Of a stretch of 64,000 nt of DNA, positions 8,846 through 17,950 are shown in pieces (position 1 is the stretch's first letter; every line of letters begins with the position of its first letter). Origin of the DNA: Robiginitomaculum_A sp036478535 (GTDB taxonomy: Bacteria; Pseudomonadota; Alphaproteobacteria; Caulobacterales; Maricaulaceae); assembly GCA_965224735.1 (NCBI GenBank), contig OZ245059.1, forward strand, positions 1,550,001 to 1,614,000, written 5' to 3'. A model generated the notes under the pieces. It saw only the letters and a list, made by a program, of their open reading frames with translations. It did not search any database and was not told where the DNA came from. A program made the position numbers and the translations under genes.

Positions 8846-9586
8846 TTAAATCATCGCCATGCCGCCATTAACATGCAGGGTTTGACCTGTAACATAGCTT
8901 GCTTCATCTGAGGCTAGGTAGAGAGCAGCGCTTGCGATATCGGTACCCGTTCCAAGTTTACCTGCAGGAATTTTAGTCAAAATAGCGTCTTTTTGCTTCT
9001 CGTTAAGCTCGTCCGTCATGGGCGATTCGATAAAGCCAGGCGCAATACAATTTGCCGTGATACCGCGCGCAGCAATTTCTTGGGCGAGTGACTTGGTAAA
9101 CCCGATCATGCCAGCTTTAGAAGCCGCATAATTGGCCTGCCCTGGATTGCCCGTGACGCCAACTACGGATGTAATACCGATTATACGGCCAGAACGCGCT
9201 TTCATCATCGGGCGCATACAGGCTTTAACAAGGCGAAAATAGGCTTCAAGGTTAACCTTCATCACTAAATTCCAATCCTCTGCTTTCATGCGCATTAGTA
9301 ATCCATCGCGGGTAAGTCCCGCATTTGATACCAGAATATCAACGCCTCCTCCCATCATTTCTGCAGCCTGCTTTGGTAATGCGTCAACAGCATCCCCGTC
9401 TGAAAGGTTGCATGGCGCGGCAAAAGCCTGCTCGCCAAGCTCTGATGCAAGGCTTTCTAATTTTTCGGCACGCGTGCCCGATAAAGTCACCAGCGCGCCT
9501 TGGGCGTAAAACATACGCGCAATATTGCCGCCAAGCCCGCCTGTTGCGCCAGTAATCAGTGCGCGCTTTCCTGTTAGATCAAACAT
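8846..9586 (-). CDS. fabG: 3-oxoacyl-ACP reductase FabG
   Basis: NADPH-dependent reduction of beta-ketoacyl-ACP. Short-chain dehydrogenase fold: cofactor motif TGATGGLGGNIAR near the N-terminus, NAG motif in VSNAGLTRDGLLMRM, catalytic Ser in GIITSVVGVTGN-type strand (here GITSVVGVTGNPGQANY), and YAASKAG with the catalytic Tyr and Lys. 246 residues. Start 9586 has an AAAGGAAT site; upstream in-frame codons to 9631 are not conserved in the family. Confidence 0.95.
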   Translation of the reverse strand: MFDLTGKRALITGATGGLGGNIARMFYAQGALVTLSGTRAEKLESLASELGEQAFAAPCNLSDGDAVDALPKQAAEMMGGGVDILVSNAGLTRDGLLMRMKAEDWNLVMKVNLEAYFRLVKACMRPMMKARSGRIIGITSVVGVTGNPGQANYAASKAGMIGFTKSLAQEIAARGITANCIAPGFIESPMTDELNEKQKDAILTKIPAGKLGTGTDIASAALYLASDEASYVTGQTLHVNGGMAMI

Positions 9587-9644
9587 AATTATATTCCTTT
9601 TAGTTTCGTCATTACTGTTTGGTGACGACATTAATTAATACCTT

Positions 9645-10586
9645 TTATTTCAATGCCTTAACAAATTTTTCTAATGCTATAGCGGTGTCCAACGCTGTCC
9701 CGTTTGCACCTTTTTCAATCCGTCTTAACAGACCCGTAAGCACTTTGCCCGTTCCTGGTTCTGCAAATGCATCAACGCCCTTTGCTCTCATATACAAAAC
9801 GCTTTCGCGCCAACGCACACGGCCCGTGACTTGCGTGACCAAGTCGGTTTTTAATTGTGCTGGATCAGATATGGCGCTAGCACTCACATTATTGACAACG
9901 GGCACACAAGGCACCTTCAAATCAACATCCGCAAGGGCTTCTTCCATTGCCCGCGCGGCAGACTCCATAAGATCGCAATGAAACGGCGCAGAAACAGGCA
10001 ACAATATGGCGCGTTTTATGCCTAGCTCTTTGGCCGCTTCCAATGCCACTTCCACCGCTTCTTTTGTGCCAGATAGCACCACCTGCCCATTGGCATTATC
10101 ATTTGCGATTTGACAGACACCCCGCTTCGCCCCCGCCTTAATAGCTGTGTCGGCATCATCTAAACTCGCGCCCAATAGCGCCGCCATAGCGCCAACGCCC
10201 ACAGGAACCGCTTGTTGCATGGCGTCTCCGCGCAGGCGCAATAATTTTGCAGTTTCAGCCACAGTAAGGCTGCCCGCAGCACACAGCGCCGAGTATTCGC
10301 CCAAAGAATGACCCGCAACATATTTAGCTACGCTAACATCTACATCAAATTCGTGCTTTAAAACTGCCATAACCGCCAGTGAACAGGCCATCAAAGCAGG
10401 TTGGGTATTTGCAGTCAGTGTCAAATCTTCCATAGGCCCCGCCCACATTAACTTTGAGAGATTTTGCGATAAAGCATCATTGACCTCGTCAAACACAACC
10501 CTCGCACTGCCAAAATTATCCGCAAATTCCTTACCCATACCGACAGTTTGAGAGCCTTGCCCTGGAAATGTAAACGCTAGTTTCAT
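9645..10586 (-). CDS. fabD: Malonyl CoA-acyl carrier protein transacylase FabD
   Basis: Transfers malonyl groups from CoA to ACP. The N-terminal motif FPGQGSQTVGMGKE and the nucleophile elbow GHSLGEYSAL with the active-site Ser are clear, as is the His region LLPVSAPFHCDLM. 313 residues, normal. It is the first gene of the leftward fabD-fabG-acpP-fabF set and diverges from rpsF, so its promoter should lie in 10587-10803. Confidence 0.95.
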   Translation of the reverse strand: MKLAFTFPGQGSQTVGMGKEFADNFGSARVVFDEVNDALSQNLSKLMWAGPMEDLTLTANTQPALMACSLAVMAVLKHEFDVDVSVAKYVAGHSLGEYSALCAAGSLTVAETAKLLRLRGDAMQQAVPVGVGAMAALLGASLDDADTAIKAGAKRGVCQIANDNANGQVVLSGTKEAVEVALEAAKELGIKRAILLPVSAPFHCDLMESAARAMEEALADVDLKVPCVPVVNNVSASAISDPAQLKTDLVTQVTGRVRWRESVLYMRAKGVDAFAEPGTGKVLTGLLRRIEKGANGTALDTAIALEKFVKALK

Positions 10587-10645
10587 GCAGAATCCTTATT
10601 CTTAATAAATTCCAATATCTCTATGCTTTTACCATAAATCAAGTG

Positions 10646-10673
10646 TTGCGTTTATATCTATTATCTGTATGTT
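10646..10673 (+). promoter_or_regulatory. Possible rpsF operon promoter
   Basis: TTGCGT at 10646-10651 and TATGTT at 10668-10673 are separated by 16 nt and face rpsF. This would leave a leader of about 120 nt containing a small hairpin (TCCTC/GAGGA around 10751-10768) just before rpsF. The spacing is right but both hexamers deviate from consensus. Confidence 0.3.
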
Positions 10674-10803
10674 GCGCCGCTTAACGGGTTGCGGTCTTTT
10701 ATCACGAAATGAGCATGGTGTTCAAATCATATAAAAGAGCCATCGTTTTTTCCTCAAACCTTCGAGGAGGGAGCGCCGCAGTCATAACAAGAAGGACATT
10801 AAT

Positions 10804-11154
10804 ATGTCATACTATGAGCACGTGATTATTTCACGTCCTGATATTTCATCAACTGCGGTTGAAGAAATGATCAAACACCTCACTGAAAAACTAGACGGGC
10901 TAGGCGCCAAAATTGTTAAGGTAGAATACTGGGGACTTCGTAATCTTGCCTACAAAATCAACAAAAACAACAAAGGGCATTACTCAATGCTTCAGCTTGA
11001 TACTGATGGTGATGTGATTAAAGAGATTGAACGCCAACACCGTATCAATGACGACATTATGCGTTATATGAGTGTCCGCGTTGATGAACTAGACGCAGAG
11101 CCGTCTCCAATTTTGAAAAAACGCGAAGACCGTAAACGTCGCGACAATAGATAA
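10804..11154 (+). CDS. rpsF: 30S ribosomal protein S6
   Basis: 116 residues. S6 binds 16S rRNA in the platform together with S18, encoded next. Family sequence is clear: YEHVIISRPDIS at the N-terminus and LGAKIVKVEYWGLRNLAYKI. AGAAGGAC lies before the ATG. The basic C-terminal tail (KKREDRKRRDNR) is a common alphaproteobacterial extension. First gene of the rpsF-rpsR-rplI operon. Confidence 0.96.
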   Translation: MSYYEHVIISRPDISSTAVEEMIKHLTEKLDGLGAKIVKVEYWGLRNLAYKINKNNKGHYSMLQLDTDGDVIKEIERQHRINDDIMRYMSVRVDELDAEPSPILKKREDRKRRDNR

Positions 11155-11163
11155 GAGGATATC

Positions 11164-11427
11164 ATGGCTAAAAAAATAAATATAAAAATCGAAAACTTGC
11201 CAACACGGACTAACTTCCGTAATCGCCGTAAGGTTTGCCCATTTTCTGGTGATAACGGTAAAACAATCGATTACAAAGATCCGAAAACCTTGCAGCGGTA
11301 TATGTCTGAAAAAGGAAAAATCATTCCTGCACGAATTTCTTCTGTTTCACAAAAAAAGCAACGGGAACTTGCCAAAGCGATTAAACGCGCTCGCTCAATC
11401 GCACTTCTTCCTTATGCAAACAATTAG
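11164..11427 (+). CDS. rpsR: 30S ribosomal protein S18
   Basis: 87 residues. S18 forms a heterodimer with S6 on the small subunit. The conserved core RRKVCPFSGDN ... IDYKDPKTLQRYMSEKGKIIPARISSV is split here only for quotation; the family C-terminus RARSIALLPY is present. Starts 9 nt after rpsF with AAGAGGAT as ribosome site. Confidence 0.95.
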   Translation: MAKKINIKIENLPTRTNFRNRRKVCPFSGDNGKTIDYKDPKTLQRYMSEKGKIIPARISSVSQKKQRELAKAIKRARSIALLPYANN

Positions 11428-11436
11428 GAGAACCAC

Positions 11437-12048
11437 ATGAAGATAGTACTCTTAGAACGCGTCGAGAACCTCGGCACCATTGGGGACGTAGTTGACGTTA
11501 AAAACGGCTATGCTCGTAATTTCCTATTGCCAAATGAAAAAGCCTTACGCGCTACCAAATCTAACATGATCCGCTTTGAAGCAGAACGTGAGTATCTGGA
11601 AAAACGCAATGCTGAAGCAGCTGAAAAAGCCAAAAGCGAAGGCACTGATCTTGACGGTCAGTCCTTTGTTGTTATCCGCAATTCAGGCGAAACTGGTATT
11701 CTTTATGGTAGTGTGAGCTCTCGCGATGTGGCTGAAATGATTGGCAAGCGGGTTAAGCGCTCTATGGTTGTCCTTGAACAGCCTATCAAAAACCTTGGTA
11801 TGCACGAAGTTCGGGTTAAACTTCATCCTGAAGTGAGCGTTCACATCACTGTTAATGTGGCCCGCTCCGAGGACGAAGCTGATCGCCAAGCTAAAGGCGA
11901 AGACGTGATTGCAACGCAAATGGACAACGATAAATCCCAAGCTGAAGAAGAAGCCGCAGAGCGCGCTGAAGTGGCGAAGGAAATGTTTGACAACGGCGAA
12001 GAGCACGGCGATGACCCTCAAGCCACAGGCAAAACAGAAGAAGAGTAG
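11437..12048 (+). CDS. rplI: 50S ribosomal protein L9
   Basis: 203 residues. L9 binds 23S rRNA at the base of the L1 stalk and affects reading-frame fidelity. The N-terminal domain (MKIVLLERVENLGTIGDVV ... KNGYARNFLLP) and the C-terminal domain (GILYGSVSSRDVAE) are both intact. A Glu/Asp-rich tail of about 40 residues extends beyond the E. coli length, a frequent feature in this class. A terminator follows at 12080. Confidence 0.95.
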   Translation: MKIVLLERVENLGTIGDVVDVKNGYARNFLLPNEKALRATKSNMIRFEAEREYLEKRNAEAAEKAKSEGTDLDGQSFVVIRNSGETGILYGSVSSRDVAEMIGKRVKRSMVVLEQPIKNLGMHEVRVKLHPEVSVHITVNVARSEDEADRQAKGEDVIATQMDNDKSQAEEEAAERAEVAKEMFDNGEEHGDDPQATGKTEEE

Positions 12049-12079
12049 CCTAAAAACTTAAGTTATTTTTTCACACTTT

Positions 12080-12109
12080 AAAGCCTCGCCGTTTTGGTGG
12101 GGTTTTTTA
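12080..12109 (+). terminator. Rho-independent terminator after rplI
   Basis: An 11-bp stem (arms 12080-12090 and 12096-12106, including three G-T pairs) with a 5-nt loop and a T run. It ends the rpsF-rpsR-rplI transcript and separates it from dnaB. Confidence 0.8.
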
Positions 12110-12209
12110 TCCACATAGCTCTGTGGATAAACTGTGGTTAACTTCCAAAGCGCTCATATCGCCGTTATTATAGCTCGCGCTCAAATCCATTTTCTGATAA
12201 TGAAAGAGC

Positions 12210-13697
12210 ATGACATTCATAGCAGACAACAATATCGATATCACCGAGCAGGATTTAACGCCCCATTCTAGTGAGGCGGAACAAGCTTTACTGGGCGCCC
12301 TACTCTATGACAACGAAGTTTATCATAGAGTTAGCTCTATCGTGCAGGCCAAGCATTTTTACAATCCCGTCCATATGCGGATTTATGACAGTATTTCGAC
12401 GCTTATTGAGCACGGAAAACTTGCGGACGCGATCGTTTTAAAAAACCGTTTTGCCCAAGACGAAACCCTTGTTGATATAGGCGGCGTTGAGTATCTGGCA
12501 CTGCTTTTGGAAAACGCACCCACTGGCGCTGCCGCGCCTGAATACGCCAAACTGATTTTTGACCAAGCGTTGCGCCGCGAGCTTATCCGTTTGGGTTCAG
12601 AAATGAAAGCCACCGCAGAAAACCCAGATAATGAGGAGGATGCGCGCGCGCAAATTTCTAACGCTGAGTCGCAACTCTTCACACTTGCGGAAACGGGCGC
12701 CATTTCTAGCGGGTTTAAGAGTTTTGATAAAGCTTTGATGGAATCTATCGAAATGGCCACAGCCGCTTTTGAGCGTGATGGCGGCCTATCGGGAATATCA
12801 ACGGGTTTGATTGATCTAGATAGACAGCTTGGCGGCATGCATCATTCTGATTTAATTATTTTGGCTGGCCGTCCTTCAATGGGAAAAACATCTTTGGCCA
12901 CTAATATTGCCTTTAATATAGCCAAAGTACACCAAATCGAGAAAAACGATCAGGGCATTGAAAAAACTGTCAATGGTGGAGTTGTTGGGTTCTTCAGCCT
13001 TGAAATGTCCTCAGAGCAACTTGCGACGCGGCTTTTGGCTGAACAATCTGGCGTTCCCTCCAATAAAATCAGACGCGGCGAAATCACGCCAGAACAATAT
13101 GACGAGATACGTGAAGCCGCCACAGTGATTGAAAAAATCCCACTTTTTATCGATGATACGGGCGGGTTAACTATTGGCGCGCTCGCAGCACGGGCCCGCA
13201 GGCTTAAGCGCACGGTGGGACTTGATTGTCTCGTGATCGACTATTTACAGCTTCTCTCTGGCGGCAAAGCCAGTAAATCCAGTGATGGCCGCGTACAAGA
13301 AGTGACTGCGATTACCATGGGTCTTAAAGCTCTGGCCAAAGAGCTTGATATTCCAATCTTAGCCCTCGCTCAGCTCTCACGGCAGGTGGAACAGCGCGAC
13401 GATAAACGCCCGCAACTCTCCGACCTTCGCGAGTCAGGCTCTATCGAGCAAGACGCGGACGTTGTTATGTTTGTCTACCGCGAGGAGTATTATGTCTCGC
13501 GCACCGAGCCCTCGGAAGGCACGGAAGAGCATTTGAAATGGCGAGATGAAATGACCCGCCTGCACGCCAAAGCAGAAATCATAGTCGGCAAACAGCGCCA
13601 CGGCCCTATCGGCACAGTCAAGCTTTCCTTTACTGCCGAGTTGACCAAATTTGGTAATCTTGCGATTGATGACCGTTACGATAATATCCAACATTAG
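12210..13697 (+). CDS. dnaB: Replicative DNA helicase DnaB
   Basis: 495 residues. Hexameric 5'-3' helicase at the replication fork. The N-terminal domain begins with the typical HSSEAEQALLGALLYDN; the RecA-like domain has Walker A AGRPSMGKTSLA, the region FSLEMSSEQLATRLL, Walker B CLVIDYLQLL, and the C-terminal DLRESGSIEQDADVVMFVYR. No intein is present. It is followed after 3 nt by alr, a common alphaproteobacterial pair. Confidence 0.96.
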   Translation: MTFIADNNIDITEQDLTPHSSEAEQALLGALLYDNEVYHRVSSIVQAKHFYNPVHMRIYDSISTLIEHGKLADAIVLKNRFAQDETLVDIGGVEYLALLLENAPTGAAAPEYAKLIFDQALRRELIRLGSEMKATAENPDNEEDARAQISNAESQLFTLAETGAISSGFKSFDKALMESIEMATAAFERDGGLSGISTGLIDLDRQLGGMHHSDLIILAGRPSMGKTSLATNIAFNIAKVHQIEKNDQGIEKTVNGGVVGFFSLEMSSEQLATRLLAEQSGVPSNKIRRGEITPEQYDEIREAATVIEKIPLFIDDTGGLTIGALAARARRLKRTVGLDCLVIDYLQLLSGGKASKSSDGRVQEVTAITMGLKALAKELDIPILALAQLSRQVEQRDDKRPQLSDLRESGSIEQDADVVMFVYREEYYVSRTEPSEGTEEHLKWRDEMTRLHAKAEIIVGKQRHGPIGTVKLSFTAELTKFGNLAIDDRYDNIQH

Positions 13698-13700
13698 GCT

Positions 13701-14816
13701 ATGTCTACACGCTCTTACTCTTCCCGCCCAGTTCTTACGGTTAATTTGAAATCCGTGACGCATAATTATAATTACCTATCTGGCCTTGCCAAGAGCGCTA
13801 AAATCGGCGCTTGCGTGAAAGCGGACGGGTATGGCCTTGGCGTAGAGCGTATAGGGCGCACGCTCTACGGCGCAGGTTGCCGAATATTTTTCGTCGCGCA
13901 CGCTGGCGAAGGCAAAATTCTGCGAGCCGCTATTGGGGCAAAGGCAAGCATTTATGTGTTTAGTGGCCCAACGCCGCAAGACACGGCTATCTTTTTTGGC
14001 GCAAAGCTAAAGCCCGTGCTCAACTCCCTCACCCAGGCTCGCGATTGGGTAAAAGCCATAGATGGTGTCAACCATCCGCCCCGCGCAGCCCTGCATTTTG
14101 ACACGGGTATGAACCGACTTGGCATTCCAAGTGACGAAACACCCGTTTTTACCAAAGACAAAGAATTACAAAAAGCTTTGGATATCGACCTTATCATGTC
14201 TCACATTGCTTGCTCGGGCATGAAAGGCCATGCCTTGAACAAAACGCAGCTTGACAGATTTAGAAAGACAGCGGCCCAAATGCCCATGGCACCTCTAAGC
14301 CTTGCCAATACGGGCGGAGTTTACCTGGGTAAGCCTTATCATTTTCAAATCGTGCGCGTAGGCATAGGCCTTTATGGTGGCAAAGTTACGACCGATCATG
14401 CAAGTGAGGGCGTACGCCCAGTGGTCGAACTTCATGCCCCTATTTTGCAAATCAAGGCCGTAAAAAAGGGCGAAAGCCTGGGGTACGACGCGAGTTTTAC
14501 CGCACAAAAAGATATGAAAATAGCTATAGCCTCGGCAGGCTATGCAGACGGATTGCCAATAAACCTAAGCGGGTCAGACAAACGCATTGTCACGTCTGCG
14601 CGGCTCAAGGATAAACGCATCCCCGTTATTGGTAAAATCAGCATGGATTACACGATTTTGGACATTACAGACTATAAAGGCTTTGTAGAACTTGGCGAAA
14701 AGGCCGTGTTTTTTGGCGAAGATTTAGAGAACCAAGCCCGCCTCGCCCGCACAATAAACTACGAAGTCCTAACCCATCTCGGCGCACGCTGCCGCAGGGT
14801 TTATGTGAATGAGTAA
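13701..14816 (+). CDS. alr: Alanine racemase
   Basis: PLP enzyme converting L- to D-alanine for peptidoglycan. The PLP-binding Lys is in ACVKADGYGLG at ~40, the substrate region HFDTGMNRLG and RVGIGLYG are conserved, and GYADGLPINLSG holds the region of the catalytic Tyr of the partner subunit. 371 residues. It starts 3 nt after dnaB. In many relatives radA follows; here the next gene is a DUF533-type membrane protein. Confidence 0.94.
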   Translation: MSTRSYSSRPVLTVNLKSVTHNYNYLSGLAKSAKIGACVKADGYGLGVERIGRTLYGAGCRIFFVAHAGEGKILRAAIGAKASIYVFSGPTPQDTAIFFGAKLKPVLNSLTQARDWVKAIDGVNHPPRAALHFDTGMNRLGIPSDETPVFTKDKELQKALDIDLIMSHIACSGMKGHALNKTQLDRFRKTAAQMPMAPLSLANTGGVYLGKPYHFQIVRVGIGLYGGKVTTDHASEGVRPVVELHAPILQIKAVKKGESLGYDASFTAQKDMKIAIASAGYADGLPINLSGSDKRIVTSARLKDKRIPVIGKISMDYTILDITDYKGFVELGEKAVFFGEDLENQARLARTINYEVLTHLGARCRRVYVNE

Positions 14817-14902
14817 TGACGCTCGGTAATATACCACATTAACATTTTGAAATTCTCACGCACTATGCTATGCTCGCCATAAGTAAAGACTGGGAGCACA
14901 TC

Positions 14903-15619
14903 ATGGGCAAAACACAAATCAATATTCAAAAGTATTTAGACCAACTGTTAAAAACAGGACGAGACCTTGCCGTACAAAGCAAAGAGAACACCAAAGGCCT
15001 GAACGCTAAAGGCAAAGAACTTGCTGCCAAGGGCGAAGATATTCTGGTCGACAAGCTCGGTATTGAAGACAACGAAATTAGCCGTGAAGCTCTGCGCAAA
15101 GGCGTTGGCATTGGCGCTGCTGCAGGTGCATTTGCACTCTTGCTCTCTTCGCGTTCTGGTCGCAAATTAGCCGCGCTTGGCGGACTAGCAGGCCTTGGGA
15201 CCCTTGCTTATAAAGCTTACCAGAAAAACGGCGGCACAATGCCAAAAAACACCCAAGATATTATTGGCCGCATCACTGGTCCTAAAGCAGAAGTACGCTC
15301 CGAAGTTCTTTTGCGCGCCATGATCGCTGCCGCCAAGGTTGATGGCCATATTGATGATGCCGAGTTAGCCCTCATCAATGCCCATGATGTTGCGGGTGCC
15401 GACGCGCTAAGAATCGCCCTTGCCAAACCAGAAAGCGCGAAGGTTATTGCAAATCTCGCCGACAGCGAGCAAGCAAGCCGCGAAATTTACGCCGCCTCCT
15501 GCCGCATAGCAAACGGCCTGAACACAAAAGAGCGCGACTATCTTGACAGTCTCGCCATGACCCTAAAACTAGACCCAGAGCTTGCAGCCCGATTAGAAAC
15601 AGATGTAAGAACAGGGTAA
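14903..15619 (+). CDS. DUF533 / TerB-like membrane protein
   Basis: About 238 residues, similar in plan to the YebE/DUF533 family: a charged helical N-terminus (residues ~1-60), a Gly/Ala-rich hydrophobic stretch (~70-105: GVGIGAAAGAFALLLSSR and GGLAGLGTLAYKAY), and a C-terminal TerB-like helical domain beginning RAMIAAAKVDGHIDDAE, which has an acidic metal-binding-like pattern. Start 14903 has GGGAG before it. Function is unknown in the family. No operon partner is evident. Confidence 0.7.
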   Translation: MGKTQINIQKYLDQLLKTGRDLAVQSKENTKGLNAKGKELAAKGEDILVDKLGIEDNEISREALRKGVGIGAAAGAFALLLSSRSGRKLAALGGLAGLGTLAYKAYQKNGGTMPKNTQDIIGRITGPKAEVRSEVLLRAMIAAAKVDGHIDDAELALINAHDVAGADALRIALAKPESAKVIANLADSEQASREIYAASCRIANGLNTKERDYLDSLAMTLKLDPELAARLETDVRTG

Positions 15620-15817
15620 ATAATACACGTTTTCACCCTTACTCTTTTTGCCCTCTTTACACAGCCAAAGCCCTGCACGAAGGAATACAAACCCGTGTGC
15701 GGCTTAATAACGGGCGCACATATTCAAGCCTGCACGGCAAATGAAAATGGTATAAGCTGGCTTATCACGGGGAATGCCAGCCATAGAAAGCTTGCAGCAG
15801 GCGTTTCCCTGCACTAG
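15620..15817 (+). pseudogene. Kazal-like Cys-rich frame without a start codon
   Basis: Directly after and in the same frame as the DUF533 stop, an open stretch encodes a hydrophobic start followed by PCTKEYKPVCGLITGAHIQ and ACTANEN. The Cys spacing and PVCG motif resemble a Kazal-type protease-inhibitor domain. There is no ATG, GTG or TTG before it; only ATA codons (15620-15625). It could be a decayed small secreted protein or a gene using a rare start. Low certainty. Confidence 0.3.
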
Positions 15818-15827
15818 TCTATTTGTC

Positions 15828-17015
15828 ATGTTCCATGCTTTCTTCTCAGATTTACGCGCCGCTAAAGTGCCCGTTTCCATTCGGGAATATCTGACATTGC
15901 TTGAAGCTTTGAACAAAGACTTACCCAAAGACAGCGTGGATAATTTCTATTACATCGCCCGCGTGGCTCTGGTGAAAGATGAGCGTAATTTAGATAAATT
16001 TGATCAGGTCTTTGCTCATAGTTTTCGCGGCATGGATTATCTGTCCGATATATTTGGAAAAAATGACCAAGACATACCCGATGATTGGCTTCGCAAAATG
16101 GCAGAAAAACATCTTAGCCCAGAAGAAATAGCCGAAATTGAAGCTTTGGGCGGGTTTGACAAATTGATGGAAACTTTAAAAAAACGCCTCGAAGAGCAAA
16201 ATGAGCGTCATCAAGGCGGTAATAAATGGGTCGGCACGGCAGGCACGTCCCCCTTTGGCGCCTATGGCTACAACCCTGAAGGCGTGCGCATTGGCCAAGA
16301 CAAAATGCGGCACGGACGTGCCGTGAAAATATGGGACAAGCGCAGGTTTAAAAACCTTGATGGCGATCGAGAACTTGGGACGCGCAATATCAAAGTAGCT
16401 TTGCGAAGACTCCGTAAATTTGCCCGCGAAGGCGCTGCCGAAGAGCTTGATATAGACGATACGATTAACGCTACGGCACGCCAAGGGTATTTAGATATAA
16501 AAATGCGCCCCGAAAAGAGAAACGCCATCAAAGTGCTTACATTTTTTGACATTGGCGGCTCTATGGACGCGCATATATTGCAAGCAGAAGAACTGTTTTC
16601 TGCCGCGCGTAGCGAGTTTAAACGGCTTGAAAGTTTCTATTTTCATAATTGCCTCTACGAATATGTGTGGACAAACAATGCGCGGCGCATGCGTGAAGTA
16701 ACGGCTACATGGGATATTTTGCACAAATTCCCATCAAACTACCGCGTAGTATTTGTTGGCGACGCGTCCATGAGCCCGTATGAAATTGCGGTCAAAGGCG
16801 GCGCGATCGAGCATTGGAACGAAGAAACGGGCGCAGTGTGGCTAAAGCGAATTGTCGATGTTTACTCGCATTTTATTTGGCTTAACCCAGTGCCAGAGAA
16901 ATTTTGGTCTCATTCCCAATCCACCCAACTGATCCTCGAAATCATTGGTAAAGACCGCATGTTCCCTATGACCATAACGGGTATTGAAAGCGCGATGAAA
17001 GAATTGGCTCGCTAA
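15828..17015 (+). CDS. CoxE-type VWA domain protein
   Basis: About 395 residues, matching VWA CoxE-like proteins usually encoded beside MoxR-type AAA+ ATPases that act as metal-insertion or maturation chaperones. The N-terminal helical region (FFSDLRAAKVPVSIREYLTL) and the central GTGGTSPFGAYGYNPEG-like stretch (here VGTAGTSPFGAYGYNPEGVR) are typical, followed by a VWA domain with MIDAS motif FFDIGGSMDAHI. No MoxR gene is adjacent: upstream is DUF533 and downstream an IS nest. Start 15828 was preferred to 15774 because the family begins near FHAFFSDLR. Confidence 0.8.
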   Translation: MFHAFFSDLRAAKVPVSIREYLTLLEALNKDLPKDSVDNFYYIARVALVKDERNLDKFDQVFAHSFRGMDYLSDIFGKNDQDIPDDWLRKMAEKHLSPEEIAEIEALGGFDKLMETLKKRLEEQNERHQGGNKWVGTAGTSPFGAYGYNPEGVRIGQDKMRHGRAVKIWDKRRFKNLDGDRELGTRNIKVALRRLRKFAREGAAEELDIDDTINATARQGYLDIKMRPEKRNAIKVLTFFDIGGSMDAHILQAEELFSAARSEFKRLESFYFHNCLYEYVWTNNARRMREVTATWDILHKFPSNYRVVFVGDASMSPYEIAVKGGAIEHWNEETGAVWLKRIVDVYSHFIWLNPVPEKFWSHSQSTQLILEIIGKDRMFPMTITGIESAMKELAR

Positions 17016-17029
17016 AATCGCCAATTCTT
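16999..17029. repeat. 10-bp perfect inverted repeat across the CoxE-like stop codon
   Basis: AAGAATTGGC at 16999-17008 and GCCAATTCTT at 17020-17029 flank the stop codon. No T run follows, so it is not a standard intrinsic terminator, though it may stabilise the 3' end. Beyond it, 17030-17207 shows no gene or clear signal. Confidence 0.5.
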
Positions 17030-17207
17030 ACATCCGAAACAAAGTCGCTATCAATCATTTTTCCCATCCTATCCAAGCCTTTGACTTCCTGCACAACCTA
17101 AATCTATTAAATGTAAATAGCACTTCTAGCGTGGTGTTTGCAAGTTTAGGAACACTAAACTCGTCCCAGTATCTCTTTAATATAAGAGGTCGTCCTAGAT
17201 AACTAGT

Positions 17208-17882
17208 TGTTTAGTCCGACAGTGTGCTGGTGTTGTGTATAGTGATCTGTCAACCAAGGAGGTTTTATGGGACAAGTATTACACGAAAGCGCCAAGACGA
17301 CGTACATTACGAGAGCAGGGCTACAGCGATCGCAAGCTTCAACCCAAGCATTAGCCTTGCAATACGGGTTGAATGTGAAAACGATTGCGAAATGGCGCAA
17401 ACGCGATTTCACGCATAATGTCGCGATGGAGCCAAAGAAACAATCTTCGAGAGTGTTGAGCTGTAAGAGTTGAGCATTGAAGAGGAAGCTATGTGTGTGG
17501 CGTTTCGCCAGCATACATTACTGCCTCTTGATGATTGTCTGTATGCTTTGCAAGAGACGCTTCCTCATCTCTCCAGATCCGCTCTACACCGCTGTTATCA
17601 GCGCCACGGTATAAGCCGTCTCCCCAATCCGAAAAATGACAAACCTGCAAAGAAGGTGTTCAAGACATATCCAATAGGGTATTTTCATGTTGATATTGCC
17701 AAAGTGCGCACAGGGGAAGGGAAACTCTACATGTTTGTTGGCATAGAGCGGACATCGAAATATGCATATGTTGAATTGCACGCGCGGTAAACGAAAATGG
17801 TTGCTGCAGCATTTTTACGTAAGCTAATCACAACCGTGCCTTATAAAATCCACACCCTTCTTACTGATAACGGGATACAGTT
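17208..17882 (+). mobile_element. IS481-type insertion element, 5' fragment
   Basis: Begins at a TGT end (17208), as expected for IS481-family termini, and stops where the IS3-family element is inserted (17883). The rest of this element is not found beyond the second IS3 copy, so the 3' half including the last catalytic Glu has been lost. The left boundary is inferred from the TGT and the start of the transposase frame. Confidence 0.6.
17267..17882 (+). pseudogene. IS481-family transposase, broken
   Basis: Reading frames 17267-17473 (helix-turn-helix region, QASTQALALQYGLNVKTIAKWRKRDF) and 17470-17790 (start of the integrase-like core with PIGYFHVDIAKV holding the first Asp) are joined by a frameshift near 17465. 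A TAA at 17788-17790 then interrupts a frame that continues as KMVAAAFLRKLI ... LLTDNGIQF with the second Asp. The IS3 insertion removes the remainder. At least three inactivating lesions are therefore visible. Confidence 0.8.
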
Positions 17883-17950
17883 TGAGGTGGTCCTGCTAAA
17901 TCGGACAGTTTGTTAAGGTGTGTTTTTTATCCTTTGAGGAGGAGAACGAC

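Noticed and set aside
11880..12048. Acidic tail of L9 as a possible frameshift artefact
   Set aside because: Acidic extensions are usual in alphaproteobacterial L9 and the frame ends cleanly before a terminator.
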